Position numbers and translations under genes: made by a program | Shown: in pieces, positions 9,287 through 18,978 of the stretch | Layout of the letters: the number at the start of each line of letters is the position of its first letter | Numbering within the stretch: position 1 is the stretch's first letter | NCBI GenBank assembly: GCA_002348585.1 | Contig: DEBO01000058.1 | Coordinates: 964-64,963 of the forward strand | From: Alphaproteobacteria bacterium UBA2954 | Lineage (GTDB): Bacteria > Pseudomonadota > Alphaproteobacteria > Puniceispirillales > Puniceispirillaceae | Direction: 5' to 3' | Length of the DNA: 64,000 nt | Notes under the pieces: generated by a model | What the model was told of the DNA's origin: nothing | Databases searched by the model: none | What the model saw: only the letters and a program-made list of their open reading frames with translations

Positions 9287-10438
9287 TCAATTTACATTTA
9301 ATCTACTTTTTTCCTCAGCACGATAATGGACGACTGCAAACAACCCAAACCATATGAAATAACTGAAAAGAAATCCTAAAATTATTTGATTGTATGTAGC
9401 ATTAAAGATGTGAAGGCATGCAAATATGAGCCCCTTTAGCAGGGTATCCAATAAAATAACTTTTCGAAAAGTGTCATAAGCTCCGAGGTAAACCAACCTA
9501 TACGAAAAAACTGAGTATATTGTTATCGACCCCATCCACGCCAAACAAACGTATTCTAGTATTGAAAACTCCCAAGTCATAAACAGTGCGAATGCCCATA
9601 AAGCAGATATCTGCAATGGTACCGAAAGAATAGCCAAAGTGAATACGTATTTGAAATTAATCCCCTTGTTGATTATTTTCTTGAGATACTCATTATTCGC
9701 ATATTGAACAACCAACTCATACAGAAGCAGACAATAGAAGAATTTTGAAAACTGCAAATTTTCAAACATTAACGGAGATAGTAATCTTACATAATTTGCT
9801 CTTATTACTTTTAAAACAACAAAAGAGTAATCATAGGAACCGGAAAAAAATATTTTTTTAAAAATATAAGTGATTTGATCCGTTTTTTTCAGCTTCAAAA
9901 ACAACAAAACAAGACAAATTGAAAAAAGCTCCGCCGACAACACATAGGTAATAAAAGTATTTTCCAGAATTGTTGAAAAACTAGCTACTATTAATAAGAG
10001 CAACAAATCGAATGTTAACCTTGTTATCTTACAGATATAAAATTTATTAATTTGCCCCAAAATTCTGAATACCTGCAGATGGTAATTTAAAAAAGCCATT
10101 GCAACGCTTATTAGAATTATTAGTCCAAAATTTGGAGAAATAGCACTTACCAAAACTCCAAACAACACACCGACAGGAGAGAAAAAAAATACGAAATTAT
10201 CTTTCTTCTCGAGATGGTTTCTTATGGAAGACCACGAAGCACCTAAATCAGACAAAGGCGTAAAAAACTGTATTGCAAAATAATACCCTATATACAAAAG
10301 CTGAATATCAAGATTTGCAACTTCACCAACAATACGGACTTTGACAACGGGGCCTAATATAGATACCACAAACAAAAATATTCGTGAAAATTGTGACCCA
10401 ACGATCAGATTTTCGTGTGAAGCGCTCATATTTCTCAA
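9287..10438 (-). CDS. Putative polysaccharide flippase-like membrane protein (Wzx-type)
   Basis: A 383-residue hydrophobic protein with about ten to twelve predicted membrane segments and no recognisable catalytic motif. Size, hydropathy, a basic N terminus and the position between a CapD-like gene and Wzy-like genes suggest a lipid-linked oligosaccharide flippase of the MOP/Wzx type, but sequence similarity is too weak for me to be sure. Its start overlaps the stop of the upstream propeller gene by 4 bases (ATGA-type), indicating translational coupling. A slightly later Met (MSASHEN) is an alternative start. Very low GC is evident. It could also be another class of polysaccharide membrane protein. 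Confidence 0.5.
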   Translation of the reverse strand: MRNMSASHENLIVGSQFSRIFLFVVSILGPVVKVRIVGEVANLDIQLLYIGYYFAIQFFTPLSDLGASWSSIRNHLEKKDNFVFFFSPVGVLFGVLVSAISPNFGLIILISVAMAFLNYHLQVFRILGQINKFYICKITRLTFDLLLLLIVASFSTILENTFITYVLSAELFSICLVLLFLKLKKTDQITYIFKKIFFSGSYDYSFVVLKVIRANYVRLLSPLMFENLQFSKFFYCLLLYELVVQYANNEYLKKIINKGINFKYVFTLAILSVPLQISALWAFALFMTWEFSILEYVCLAWMGSITIYSVFSYRLVYLGAYDTFRKVILLDTLLKGLIFACLHIFNATYNQIILGFLFSYFIWFGLFAVVHYRAEEKSRLNVN

Positions 10439-11511
10439 AGAAATTTTACATCAAATCCGGTTACAAACTTCAAACCGGCTACGTCTCCTATATCCGACCA
10501 TGAAACCCTGTGAAGCCGTTTAAAGGTCTCATTTTCAAACTCGGCTACCTTAAATGCCAGATCGGTCCCATAAAAACCATCGATTGTGCAAACAATCTTT
10601 TCGTCCTTTACATCGATACCACGACACCAGTTAGGTTCATAACCTAGTCCAGTATCGGCAATTCTAATTATGCGCGAACTGAGATCACGGTTGAAAAGTG
10701 ATATATCATCTATTTTTTCGCGAGGATTAGTTTCTTCCTTGTTAGATGCAATGATTATCTTACCATCAATGGATGTAAAATAGAAAAAACCATCGTGTAT
10801 TGCTCCGTCATGAAGAAGCACTGTTGTTTTTTGATTGATTGTTCGCAATTCACAAGTTTGCGTTTTTAGATTGAGAACTATAAAACAGCCCAAATTGCGC
10901 GCTGTTAGCCAGATTTCGTCATCAATTATTTGAACATAGTTAAAATGAAAAATTCCCGTAGCACCTCTAAATTGTTTAGATAGAAATCGCCAATCGTATT
11001 CCATCAACTTTTCGTCATTTTTTACTATAGAAAGGTCTGCGTGTATTGTGTAATATTCTAATATGTCTCCATGATCATCAGTCAGAACAACGGTATCTTT
11101 TCCAGTCAGAATAGTAATTAATTTACCGTCATAATAGGTAATTCCATGAAGGTCATTCATAAGACGATGCGTTACAAAACCCTCACATTTTAAAGTGGTT
11201 TTGTCTAATTTATAAACACCATTCCATCCCCCAGCAAACACATGGTCTTTTGCCAATGTTAGACCAGTCATACCAAATCGTGGCAGGGTATCAAAATCCT
11301 TTGCACTTTGCAAAGGTGGTTCACCCATGATAGGCATCGAACAATTTCTAAATTCGCTGATATTACGAGGATTTTCAAAATCATTAATTTTTGATTTTCC
11401 ATCCTCAAAAACTGCTAGGCATGGCAGGCTGTTTCCGGACAGTGAATGCTTGTCATTACTATATCCATGAACAAAACTAGTTATTATTCTATTCGCCAAA
11501 ACTTCCCCCAA
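10435..11511 (-). CDS. Unknown protein, probable cytoplasmic beta-propeller
   Basis: The 358-residue product has no signal peptide or membrane helix. It shows repeated short beta-strand blocks with the rhythm of a propeller: LTLAKDHVFAGGWNGVYKLD near residue 95, LHGITYYDGKLITILTG, IIDDEIWLTARN, IHDGFFYFTSIDGKIIIAS and IDVKDEKIVCTIDGFYG. I do not recognise a named family. It sits between a Wzy-like polymerase and a Wzx-like gene, and its stop overlaps the flippase start. A role in sensing, scaffolding or modifying the glycan is possible but unproven. Function is left open. Confidence 0.7.
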   Translation of the reverse strand: MGEVLANRIITSFVHGYSNDKHSLSGNSLPCLAVFEDGKSKINDFENPRNISEFRNCSMPIMGEPPLQSAKDFDTLPRFGMTGLTLAKDHVFAGGWNGVYKLDKTTLKCEGFVTHRLMNDLHGITYYDGKLITILTGKDTVVLTDDHGDILEYYTIHADLSIVKNDEKLMEYDWRFLSKQFRGATGIFHFNYVQIIDDEIWLTARNLGCFIVLNLKTQTCELRTINQKTTVLLHDGAIHDGFFYFTSIDGKIIIASNKEETNPREKIDDISLFNRDLSSRIIRIADTGLGYEPNWCRGIDVKDEKIVCTIDGFYGTDLAFKVAEFENETFKRLHRVSWSDIGDVAGLKFVTGFDVKFL

Positions 11512-11651
11512 TAATAGGTTGTTTACACCTCAGGCCCTAGAAAATAAGCTTAAGGTTTATATATGACAACATTAAAGTTACTGAAATTTTTTGTGCTAAA
11601 GACACCTCTAATACGACCTATACAAAAGACAAAAACCGTTTTCTCTCTAAC

Positions 11652-12659
11652 TTAGTGAGACATTCCACTCCGGACGCGACAAAGCAGAAACATCGTCAAA
11701 AAGGGAGAAGTAAAAAGCGTCATAAAAAATGCAAACGACATCAATATTACAGCTCGAATGCCAAACACTCCATGGCTTCCAAATCGAGCAGTTTTTACTA
11801 AAAAGTAAAATCCTACAAACCAGATTGGTAAGCCAAAAGTTCTAAGTAGCCACAAATGGGTTGAATGAACGTACCCACGCTCATCAATCAAATTAGATTC
11901 CAGTACCCATCCCAATCTATCGCCCCAAACCAGAGCCAAGAAATTATTTTCCATATTTAATAACAATGCTTTAGTTTCTAAAACACGCTCCGCCAGTGAA
12001 TAAGTATGGGAAAGTGAAAAAATATGAGTCTCAGGTGTTATAAGTTTGGCTAATATCAAAGGCAGCACTGCTCCAATCCCTGCAGAAACTGCTATAAACA
12101 AAGTTCTAAGCTGGATTGAACGGACAAAAAAAGAAACAAACAGAGAAAAAAATAATATTTTATAAGTTGTTTTTGTGGTCGCGGCAAAAAGTAAAGCGAT
12201 GCTTCGCATCTGACCTTGAAAACCAAAGAATAACATAATAGCTAACGAGAACGTGTTGGCATTTCTGTAAGTTCCGAATCCAATCCACAAATACAAATAT
12301 GCAATACCCAAAAGCAGTATGAGCCAACGTAACCTTCTGATAACATCTATAAAGTCCTCAACGTACATTTTCTGTGACATAAGTATTAAGATTGCTGCTA
12401 AAAATAATAAATAGAATGTTTTCACAAACTCTGGGCCAACCCCAATAACACCACTTTTAACGGCCTGTAAGCAAAAAACAAAAAGGAGTATAAGAAAAGC
12501 TTTGGCATTAAACTTAGACAGAGCGGGAATCACAAGTATTGCAAAGGTAAAAATAGAAATGTAATTTAACGAAAAACCAAATGTGTTTATGATTGCCTGC
12601 ATTACCGCAAACATTTCAGATAGAACTGTGGCATAAGCTAGGTAAACAGATCTAGGCAT
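11652..12659 (-). CDS. O-antigen polymerase-like (Wzy-type) membrane protein
   Basis: A 335-residue integral membrane protein with roughly nine to ten hydrophobic segments. Between the later helices is a long polar loop (residues about 210-275) containing HTYSLAERV, ENNFLALVWGDRLGW and YVHSTHLWLLRTFGLP. A large periplasmic loop ending in an H-x-x-x-L-L-R-x-x-G pattern is typical of Wzy polymerases and WaaL ligases. Flanking genes encode a capsule-type protein and the propeller protein. Wzy sequences diverge strongly, so the family call rests on topology plus this loop and on context. A ligase is the main alternative. Confidence 0.6.
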   Translation of the reverse strand: MPRSVYLAYATVLSEMFAVMQAIINTFGFSLNYISIFTFAILVIPALSKFNAKAFLILLFVFCLQAVKSGVIGVGPEFVKTFYLLFLAAILILMSQKMYVEDFIDVIRRLRWLILLLGIAYLYLWIGFGTYRNANTFSLAIMLFFGFQGQMRSIALLFAATTKTTYKILFFSLFVSFFVRSIQLRTLFIAVSAGIGAVLPLILAKLITPETHIFSLSHTYSLAERVLETKALLLNMENNFLALVWGDRLGWVLESNLIDERGYVHSTHLWLLRTFGLPIWFVGFYFLVKTARFGSHGVFGIRAVILMSFAFFMTLFTSPFLTMFLLCRVRSGMSH

Positions 12660-12731
12660 CAGGACTCACAAATTTTGAAAACGCTTAACTAACTACATCA
12701 TCACAATTGAGTTTTACGCTAAAAGCTTTTA

Positions 12732-14093
12732 TCATGCTTTATCAAACTCTGAGTTTAGGTACGATGACACGTAACCCTTTTCAGATAGGGCGACACAAGC
12801 CTCCAAGGTTTTTCGCACCTTATCTCCGAAACCTTCAAGGTGATCACCAGTTGGGCCCCAAGTTCCATCCTGGATCGTATTTTCAAGATATTGTCTGACA
12901 AATTTTTTGATTTTTTGTTCAGCAACCTGCCCTGCTGGAAACCTGTAGTACCAATCATTAAAGTCATCAAAATCGTCAATGTTGTGAACAATATTTTGCA
13001 TTGAATAGTGGCAACTACCAAGTGATAAAACTGGTTTGCCAATTACGGCCGCCTCTATTCCTGTTGTACTTGAGGTATTAATAAGTACCTTTTTTGAAAT
13101 ATCAATCAATTGACCTGTGCTAATTTCCATACTTGCAAATACAACATTTTCCCTACTTAGGATGCTTTCATAATGACTTATAGGCCTAAATCCAACTGCA
13201 GAAGGGTGCTCTTTAACAATGAGCAGAACATCATCTGGAACAGAGCCAGTTACTTTATTTATGACAGATTTATAATCTGACAGTCTATAATCGATGTTCA
13301 TGTAACAGATTGCTGACTCTGGACACATAGCGAGTGGCCAAAAAACAATATCTCTGTAATTTTTTGACTTACTCAAAATTTGATCGAATTTTACATCGTA
13401 ATATGAATTAGCGGTAAGCTGCTTCAGAGAAGTAATAGTAATAGCGTTCTCATTTGGAAATATTGCATTATAATGAAATGAGAGCGGGTCAGAATGTCTT
13501 CTTTTCCAATAAGAAAATAATATTTTCTTTGCGATCTCACGAAGAAACTTTAACAAAATTTTCGATTTTGTTCTTTTCTGTATGTTTTGATAAGAAGCCT
13601 TAAAGTCGTTTCTAAATGTTTCTATCGCAGAATAAATTTCATTCTCTTCTACATCTCTTATTTTTGGAGTATCAAGCCCGTTGGTTATCCGGACAAGTCC
13701 AGGCAAAGGTGAACGACGGGGCTGAAAACAAGAAATTTTATGCTTGGCACAAAGTCGACAAAAAATATCTGCCACATAATTATCAACAGCCTGCATAACA
13801 ACTAATTCAGGGGCGTTATCAACTATGAAATTTTCTGAGCAGTGCCAAATCTTTCGAACATTTTCTCTAGCCTGTTTGTTATTAATCCCTGAAAGGTAAC
13901 GACAGCGCAGGATTATGGAGTTTAGAATCCGCTCATCCAATTCTGCTTCAAAAGACGTTTTATAGAAGGAGTCAATGATACCTGTTTCATCATTTCGACG
14001 CTCTGAAGATAAGAAAATTAGGTTATGGCCCGAAGCTCTCAATTCTCTTGACATTTTTTTATGGAAAAACATTTGATAAGCTACAATTTTCAT
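12732..14093 (-). CDS. Capsular polysaccharide biosynthesis-type protein (KpsS/LipB-like glycosyltransferase)
   Basis: The 453-residue protein looks like a GT-B fold enzyme. Its C-terminal half has VLINTSSTTGIEAAVIGKPVLSLG around residue 345, the nucleotide-phosphate-binding pattern of capsule-synthesis and CDP-glycerol-transferase-like proteins, preceded by DVLLIVKEHP around residue 300. The N-terminal half is less conserved and contains several Cys residues. It probably transfers a sugar or phospho-sugar, but donor and acceptor cannot be read from sequence. It lies in the left arm between the heparinase-type gene and the Wzy-like gene, with 72 bases to the latter. Confidence 0.6.
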   Translation of the reverse strand: MKIVAYQMFFHKKMSRELRASGHNLIFLSSERRNDETGIIDSFYKTSFEAELDERILNSIILRCRYLSGINNKQARENVRKIWHCSENFIVDNAPELVVMQAVDNYVADIFCRLCAKHKISCFQPRRSPLPGLVRITNGLDTPKIRDVEENEIYSAIETFRNDFKASYQNIQKRTKSKILLKFLREIAKKILFSYWKRRHSDPLSFHYNAIFPNENAITITSLKQLTANSYYDVKFDQILSKSKNYRDIVFWPLAMCPESAICYMNIDYRLSDYKSVINKVTGSVPDDVLLIVKEHPSAVGFRPISHYESILSRENVVFASMEISTGQLIDISKKVLINTSSTTGIEAAVIGKPVLSLGSCHYSMQNIVHNIDDFDDFNDWYYRFPAGQVAEQKIKKFVRQYLENTIQDGTWGPTGDHLEGFGDKVRKTLEACVALSEKGYVSSYLNSEFDKA

Positions 14094-14345
14094 GCGAACT
14101 TCACCCTATTCATGAACTGGTTTTCTCATAAAGAATTCTTTATTGAGCTTTAGACTTGAACATTGTTTTGCCAAAAAAAACTAATTCGAAAAACTGCAAT
14201 TAATGTAAAGAAGCGGCATTCTCCCCTCCTCCTCGAAGGGACCACATTTGTATAAACAAAGAAGTAACCTTTTCGATGAAATTTAGAAAGTCAAAAAATA
14301 TTAAACTATAAACTCAGGTGAAAAACTAATATCATAATTTCCATA

Positions 14346-16010
14346 TTACACCTGCCAAATAAGGGTTGTGGATATCTGAGCATCCAAAGTTGCCAAATTG
14401 GTTAGGCATATGGTTTGAGTTGGAATTTTTAAACCAAATTCTGGGTGCCACTCGCTTCTGATCAAATTGAGCTTGGCATTCTCTGAAACAGTCATGTCAA
14501 CTGAAAGATCCCCATTTTTGCTAGACATTCTTGCGCTTTGCTCATTTATCAAACTTATCTCAATATCAGGATGTAAATGAAAGAAAATTTCAACATTATG
14601 TGTTCCCTTTCCAAGTATAAAATCATCTAACTTCAGTCCTTTATCTGTTAGAGTCCACCGACGGCGATGGAGTGGGCTCCCAAATAAATGAGTGTAGCCA
14701 TCGTGCGACGCCTCTATAATTGTTTCATTAGTTTGCTCTAAAATTTCAACATCAAAAACACTTGCACGCCTGCCCACTCTGAAACCTGCCCAAACTTCTG
14801 TTGAGTTTTCCCCATCCAAGCACAATGTGGAGTGAGCAGTTGTGCCTCTTTGCAAGCTCCGTTCTAAACCAGTTTCATAAGTTCCTGTTCCGCCGTTGAC
14901 TATTACACGTTGAGTGGCCAACGATAGTTCAAAACTTAGAGTATCTGCATGTGCATGTGCCGGTAAATAATTGGGGCCGACAGAGGCCAAATCTGCAATT
15001 ATTATCGCCTGACCACGCTGTAAACGATAATATCCGCTGTCTGGCAGCGAATGACACGGAGTGCTGATCGGTTCTGAAAACTTTTGAACTAAACGACTAG
15101 CATAATCTCTTAATGCCGAATTTTTTGCCGCCACACCAAATGCCGCGTCATTAAAAAATGAAATTTCATCATCAGGATGTGTCATTGCGTTCAGCCATGT
15201 TAACATGGGACTGATGTAACGAGACCACTCATGAACTATTTCAGCTTGTATGGCTGTCAATCCAGAAGAATACCTTTTTGTAAGAGAAATTATGTCTAAA
15301 ATATCTTCTAGAGCTAATGCATGATACATTGGGCTGAGTTCAAACTGGCCTCCGTCTGGCAAAATTTGTTCAATTAATTGTCTGGAAATAATCCTTACAC
15401 CAGTATTTACCCAACGATTTGCCTCCTCTCCTTGAAAAAACAATCCCGCAAACATTAACGCCTTTGCATTTGCAAAAAGATGGTTTCCTAATAAATGCCA
15501 CTCGAGCCGCTTTTCTAAATAGCGTGCTTGAATAGCCAAACTATTTACCATTTCCACTGAAACCAATTTAGGATGTAATTGAGCCCATTTTACCCAATTT
15601 ACAATGCGCAATGATGTAGGATAAGGTTCCCAGCCATTACCAAGGGGAGGTGGGTTTTCTAATATCCATTGCGCAATTAATTCTTGATGCCACTTCAGGC
15701 GAGCGTTGACATCTTGAACTTTTAACTCATTAAAATAATGTAGGTTATAGCATAATAATTTTGGAAGATGAGATGGATTCCATCCTTCGTTTTTTACATC
15801 ATGGCGATGCCCGAATATCAAGAATTGGCCCGGGCCAGTCAATACAGGACGCCCACAAATAGGTATGTGCCAGTCCGACGTCGAATCCCTTAGCTTCACC
15901 GCTTCGCCAAAGTATATGCGCGGTTTGTATAGCCTAAAAATTACACGATATATAATCTGAATTAGGCGAAGGTGCCTGATAGTACGCCAGATAAGGCCCA
16001 GATTCGACAA
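14346..16010 (-). CDS. Heparinase II/III family protein (polysaccharide lyase-like)
   Basis: The 554-residue product has the two-part architecture of heparinase II/III-type proteins. The N-terminal helical toroid contains LLGNHLFANAKALMFAGLFF near residues 178-198 and LSPMYHALALEDIL near 228. The C-terminal beta-sandwich (PF07940-like) has HAHADTLSFELS, a likely metal or substrate site, and VNGGTGTYETG. No cleavable signal peptide is apparent, although the N terminus is basic and hydrophobic. Such lyases often sit in exopolysaccharide loci, where they may trim the uronic-acid-containing product, which fits the wecC-type dehydrogenases upstream. Substrate is inferred only. Confidence 0.85.
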   Translation of the reverse strand: MSNLGLIWRTIRHLRLIQIIYRVIFRLYKPRIYFGEAVKLRDSTSDWHIPICGRPVLTGPGQFLIFGHRHDVKNEGWNPSHLPKLLCYNLHYFNELKVQDVNARLKWHQELIAQWILENPPPLGNGWEPYPTSLRIVNWVKWAQLHPKLVSVEMVNSLAIQARYLEKRLEWHLLGNHLFANAKALMFAGLFFQGEEANRWVNTGVRIISRQLIEQILPDGGQFELSPMYHALALEDILDIISLTKRYSSGLTAIQAEIVHEWSRYISPMLTWLNAMTHPDDEISFFNDAAFGVAAKNSALRDYASRLVQKFSEPISTPCHSLPDSGYYRLQRGQAIIIADLASVGPNYLPAHAHADTLSFELSLATQRVIVNGGTGTYETGLERSLQRGTTAHSTLCLDGENSTEVWAGFRVGRRASVFDVEILEQTNETIIEASHDGYTHLFGSPLHRRRWTLTDKGLKLDDFILGKGTHNVEIFFHLHPDIEISLINEQSARMSSKNGDLSVDMTVSENAKLNLIRSEWHPEFGLKIPTQTICLTNLATLDAQISTTLIWQV

Positions 16011-16060
16011 TTTAAAATAAATTCCTTTTACAACGCAAGTATTGTCTCAGAGTAAATAAC

Positions 16061-17914
16061 TCAGCTATTTTTACTGGGGGACCATATCTGAAGCCAATTT
16101 GATATGAAAATCAATTGCCAGATCTTGTAAGTGTTATTATTTCTGCCTGAAAAGTGATTCTCTAAAATGCGTTCAACAGGAGATTCATTGAGAAAGCTTG
16201 TGAAAGCTGGAGTTAAAATCATTTGTTTTAATTCTGAACGAGTGAATTTTGATATTACATCCTCTAATGGGGGATTAAACCCCTCTTTTCTCCCAAAATT
16301 AACATCCCGGCCAAACAGTTCTTTTACACAATTCAACAGTAACACTTTTCCCGTCTTAGGAAATTTTTTCCGCAGCTTAGTATTTTTAAACCAACCATTT
16401 AAAATTGATAGATCTAAAAGCGGTACACGAACTTCTATTGATTCCTGCATTGATGATTTATCAGTCACAATTAAGTTGTGTGCCAAAAAGCCTTTTTGAT
16501 CTAGCGAAAGTGCCTTGCTCAATGGATCTTGTTGTGGAGCAGTACTAGCAATTCTATTAAGTTTTTTCAGAATTTTTTTATTGCGCCTGTCCAACTCAGG
16601 ATCTCCCTGTAATAATTCATTTATTTCTGCTGTAGTCAAATATCCAATCACGCGCGCATACGCCCACACAAAATTCTTTTCCGAAAAGAAAGATATAAAT
16701 CGCTCTATTTTTTTTGATTGAACAAAAACTTTTCGCAAACCCGGCAGTTTCATAGCAATCCGAGCAAAGAAAGCCGCCCAACGGCAAAGCCACAACCAAT
16801 CTAAAAATACATACCTAGGGTATCCTGCAAAAAACTCATCACCGCCCATGCCTGAAAACATGACTACAAATCCGCGTTTACGTGCTAGTTGGGCAACTTT
16901 TTGGGAGGCAATATAAGTGTAGTCTGAGATAGGCTCCTCAATCTTCGAGGCAATTATGCTTACATGTTCGCAAAATTGTTCCACTGTCAGTTCGCTATTT
17001 AAGTCCGCAACTTCTAATTCAACACCAAGTTCTTTCGATAATTTTTGAGCCCTAATTAGCTCTATATTTTTTTCACTTTCCTTATTTGAATTTATATACA
17101 GACCTCGAGACCTTATCGTTCCAAGCAGTGCTGTTGAATCAATTCCACCACTATAAAATGTGCCTGAAGCAACATCGGCGTCTTTTTGCCCTTTTATAGC
17201 ATTAAAAATCAGATGTTTAGGATCATTTGTAATTGCAGGTGGACCAGAAAAAGCACCGATTTTTTCACTACACCACACGCCGTTTCCCCATAGTAAATAT
17301 TCACCAGGGTAAACTTTAATCACATTTGAAAAACCAGTATTGGGTTCGTGTACATATCCAAAATTCAAGAATTCCAAAAAATCTGTTTGGCAAATTTCGG
17401 GCACAATTCCAAAAGGGGCGAGCGCTTTTACTTCAGACGCAAAAATAATTGTGTTTTCATTAATATGCAAATAAAGAGGTTTTATCCCCAATGGATCGCG
17501 AGCGAGAACGAGCTGTCCTGTTGATTTTTTATACCATGCAATGGCGTACATCCCATTAAACAGGGCGAATGCCGATTGACCAAAGTGATTCAATAACTCA
17601 ACAACAACTTCACTGTCAGACCTTGTACGCCATTCGTGGTTCGGTAGCAATTCCCTTAGATATTTGAAATTGTAAATTTCCCCATTAAATATCACAATAC
17701 TGTCTTCATTAGCTGAAATGATTGGTTGCTCAGCTTTGCTAGAAGTATCCATGATACTTAATCTGGTATGCCCAAGTCCTAAAAATGTCTCCTTTGTCGG
17801 CTTGGTAAAAAACTTTCCTAAACCATCAGGCCCACGATGTCGCAGCAACTTCAAACTGCTCTCTAGAGCATCACTATGGTTCACTTCACCGAAATAACCA
17901 GTTATTCCACACAT
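16061..17914 (-). CDS. asnB: Glutamine-hydrolysing asparagine synthetase-type amidotransferase (AsnB family)
   Basis: A 617-residue AsnB-family protein: N-terminal Ntn glutaminase with Cys2 (MCGITGYFG), LRHRGPDGLG, and FNGEIYNF near residue 76; C-terminal ATP-pyrophosphatase domain with SGGIDSTALL near residue 255 and FSGMGGDEFFAGY. In polysaccharide loci such proteins often amidate sugar uronic acids or an attached amino acid rather than make free asparagine. The gene starts 2 bases after the stop of the upstream epimerase, so it is translationally coupled to sugar genes. A second, more divergent paralogue is present at 32948. True substrate is unknown. Confidence 0.88.
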   Translation of the reverse strand: MCGITGYFGEVNHSDALESSLKLLRHRGPDGLGKFFTKPTKETFLGLGHTRLSIMDTSSKAEQPIISANEDSIVIFNGEIYNFKYLRELLPNHEWRTRSDSEVVVELLNHFGQSAFALFNGMYAIAWYKKSTGQLVLARDPLGIKPLYLHINENTIIFASEVKALAPFGIVPEICQTDFLEFLNFGYVHEPNTGFSNVIKVYPGEYLLWGNGVWCSEKIGAFSGPPAITNDPKHLIFNAIKGQKDADVASGTFYSGGIDSTALLGTIRSRGLYINSNKESEKNIELIRAQKLSKELGVELEVADLNSELTVEQFCEHVSIIASKIEEPISDYTYIASQKVAQLARKRGFVVMFSGMGGDEFFAGYPRYVFLDWLWLCRWAAFFARIAMKLPGLRKVFVQSKKIERFISFFSEKNFVWAYARVIGYLTTAEINELLQGDPELDRRNKKILKKLNRIASTAPQQDPLSKALSLDQKGFLAHNLIVTDKSSMQESIEVRVPLLDLSILNGWFKNTKLRKKFPKTGKVLLLNCVKELFGRDVNFGRKEGFNPPLEDVISKFTRSELKQMILTPAFTSFLNESPVERILENHFSGRNNNTYKIWQLIFISNWLQIWSPSKNS

Positions 17915-17916
17915 GA

Positions 17917-18978
17917 TTATTCGTTAAATTGTGAAATTGAATTAAATATCATTTTTTGTTGTTTTGAGCGGTTAACATACCAATTTATGTAATTTCTATA
18001 TCCACGTTCTAAAGACCACTCAGGGCTGAAGCCAATCAACTCACGTGCTTTATCGTTGAGCAAAGTGCCTCGTATGGGCGTTGCCTGATTTCGTTCTTTT
18101 ACCTGTACATCTATATTGGGAAAGAAATCTTTCAGAATGTCACATAATCTAAGAACAGGTTGCGCATCACCAAACGTGATGTTGAAAATCTCACTTTGAG
18201 CCCTGGGGTGAAAACCACATAAAATCAAACCCTGAACTAGATCTCTTATGTAAGTAAAATCTAATTTTTCATTTTCATCGCCCATAAAGATTAAATCTCG
18301 CCCAGCAAAAGCGTTTTCAAGAAAAATCTGCGATACACGGCGACTTATACATCGCTCACCATAAAGAGCTGATGGTCGAACAACAGAGAAATTCAACTCT
18401 GAGTATAAAGCAGTTTCTTCCAATATTTGCTCACTTACATGTTTAAGAAGCGCGTAAATGCCATATGGTTTGCAAGAATCATTTTCATCAACAGCATCTT
18501 TTGTAAAATGTCCGTAGACCGTGGAAGATGACATATATACTAAACGTGTATTGCTGTGTGTGGACAATTCGGTGACAACATTTGTAAATGGCATCAGGCC
18601 ATTCTCTATAGCTAGCACAGGCCTCAAATTTGACCGTGACGCATGAGAAACCGCTGCTAAAAGGTAAACGACATCAAAACCTTGGCTCAAAAGCTTGCCA
18701 ACCTCATATCGGTTCGCAGCATCTAAAATAACCAAATTGACCCCAGATGTACGTAGCAAATTAATGCGTTCATACAGAAAATCCTGATATATGAACATAT
18801 CTTGACTTTCGTCAGGTTCAGTAGCCAAATTCAACAAACTATTTACATGAAAACCATCAGCGACCGTTACTTCGGCTCCTAAGGCTCGAAGCTCCAATGC
18901 CAAATTATGACCAATAAAGCCTGCCCCACCAATCAAGAGCACTCGCTTATTTTTTACTTCCACATAACTTTTAGTCAT
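17917..18978 (-). CDS. NAD-dependent sugar epimerase/dehydratase (SDR extended)
   Basis: The 353-residue product is an extended SDR acting on a nucleotide sugar: NAD-binding LLIGGAGFIGHNLA at residues 14-27, SSSTVYG near residue 153, the catalytic Tyr-x-x-x-Lys (YALLK) about 22 residues later, and RPSALYGERC. The sequence does not match a single characterised epimerase well enough for me to give the reaction. Its ATG overlaps the stop of the upstream DegT gene by one base (TAATG), and asnB follows after 2 bases, so the three genes are tightly coupled and probably work on the same intermediate. Confidence 0.85.
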   Translation of the reverse strand: MTKSYVEVKNKRVLLIGGAGFIGHNLALELRALGAEVTVADGFHVNSLLNLATEPDESQDMFIYQDFLYERINLLRTSGVNLVILDAANRYEVGKLLSQGFDVVYLLAAVSHASRSNLRPVLAIENGLMPFTNVVTELSTHSNTRLVYMSSSTVYGHFTKDAVDENDSCKPYGIYALLKHVSEQILEETALYSELNFSVVRPSALYGERCISRRVSQIFLENAFAGRDLIFMGDENEKLDFTYIRDLVQGLILCGFHPRAQSEIFNITFGDAQPVLRLCDILKDFFPNIDVQVKERNQATPIRGTLLNDKARELIGFSPEWSLERGYRNYINWYVNRSKQQKMIFNSISQFNE

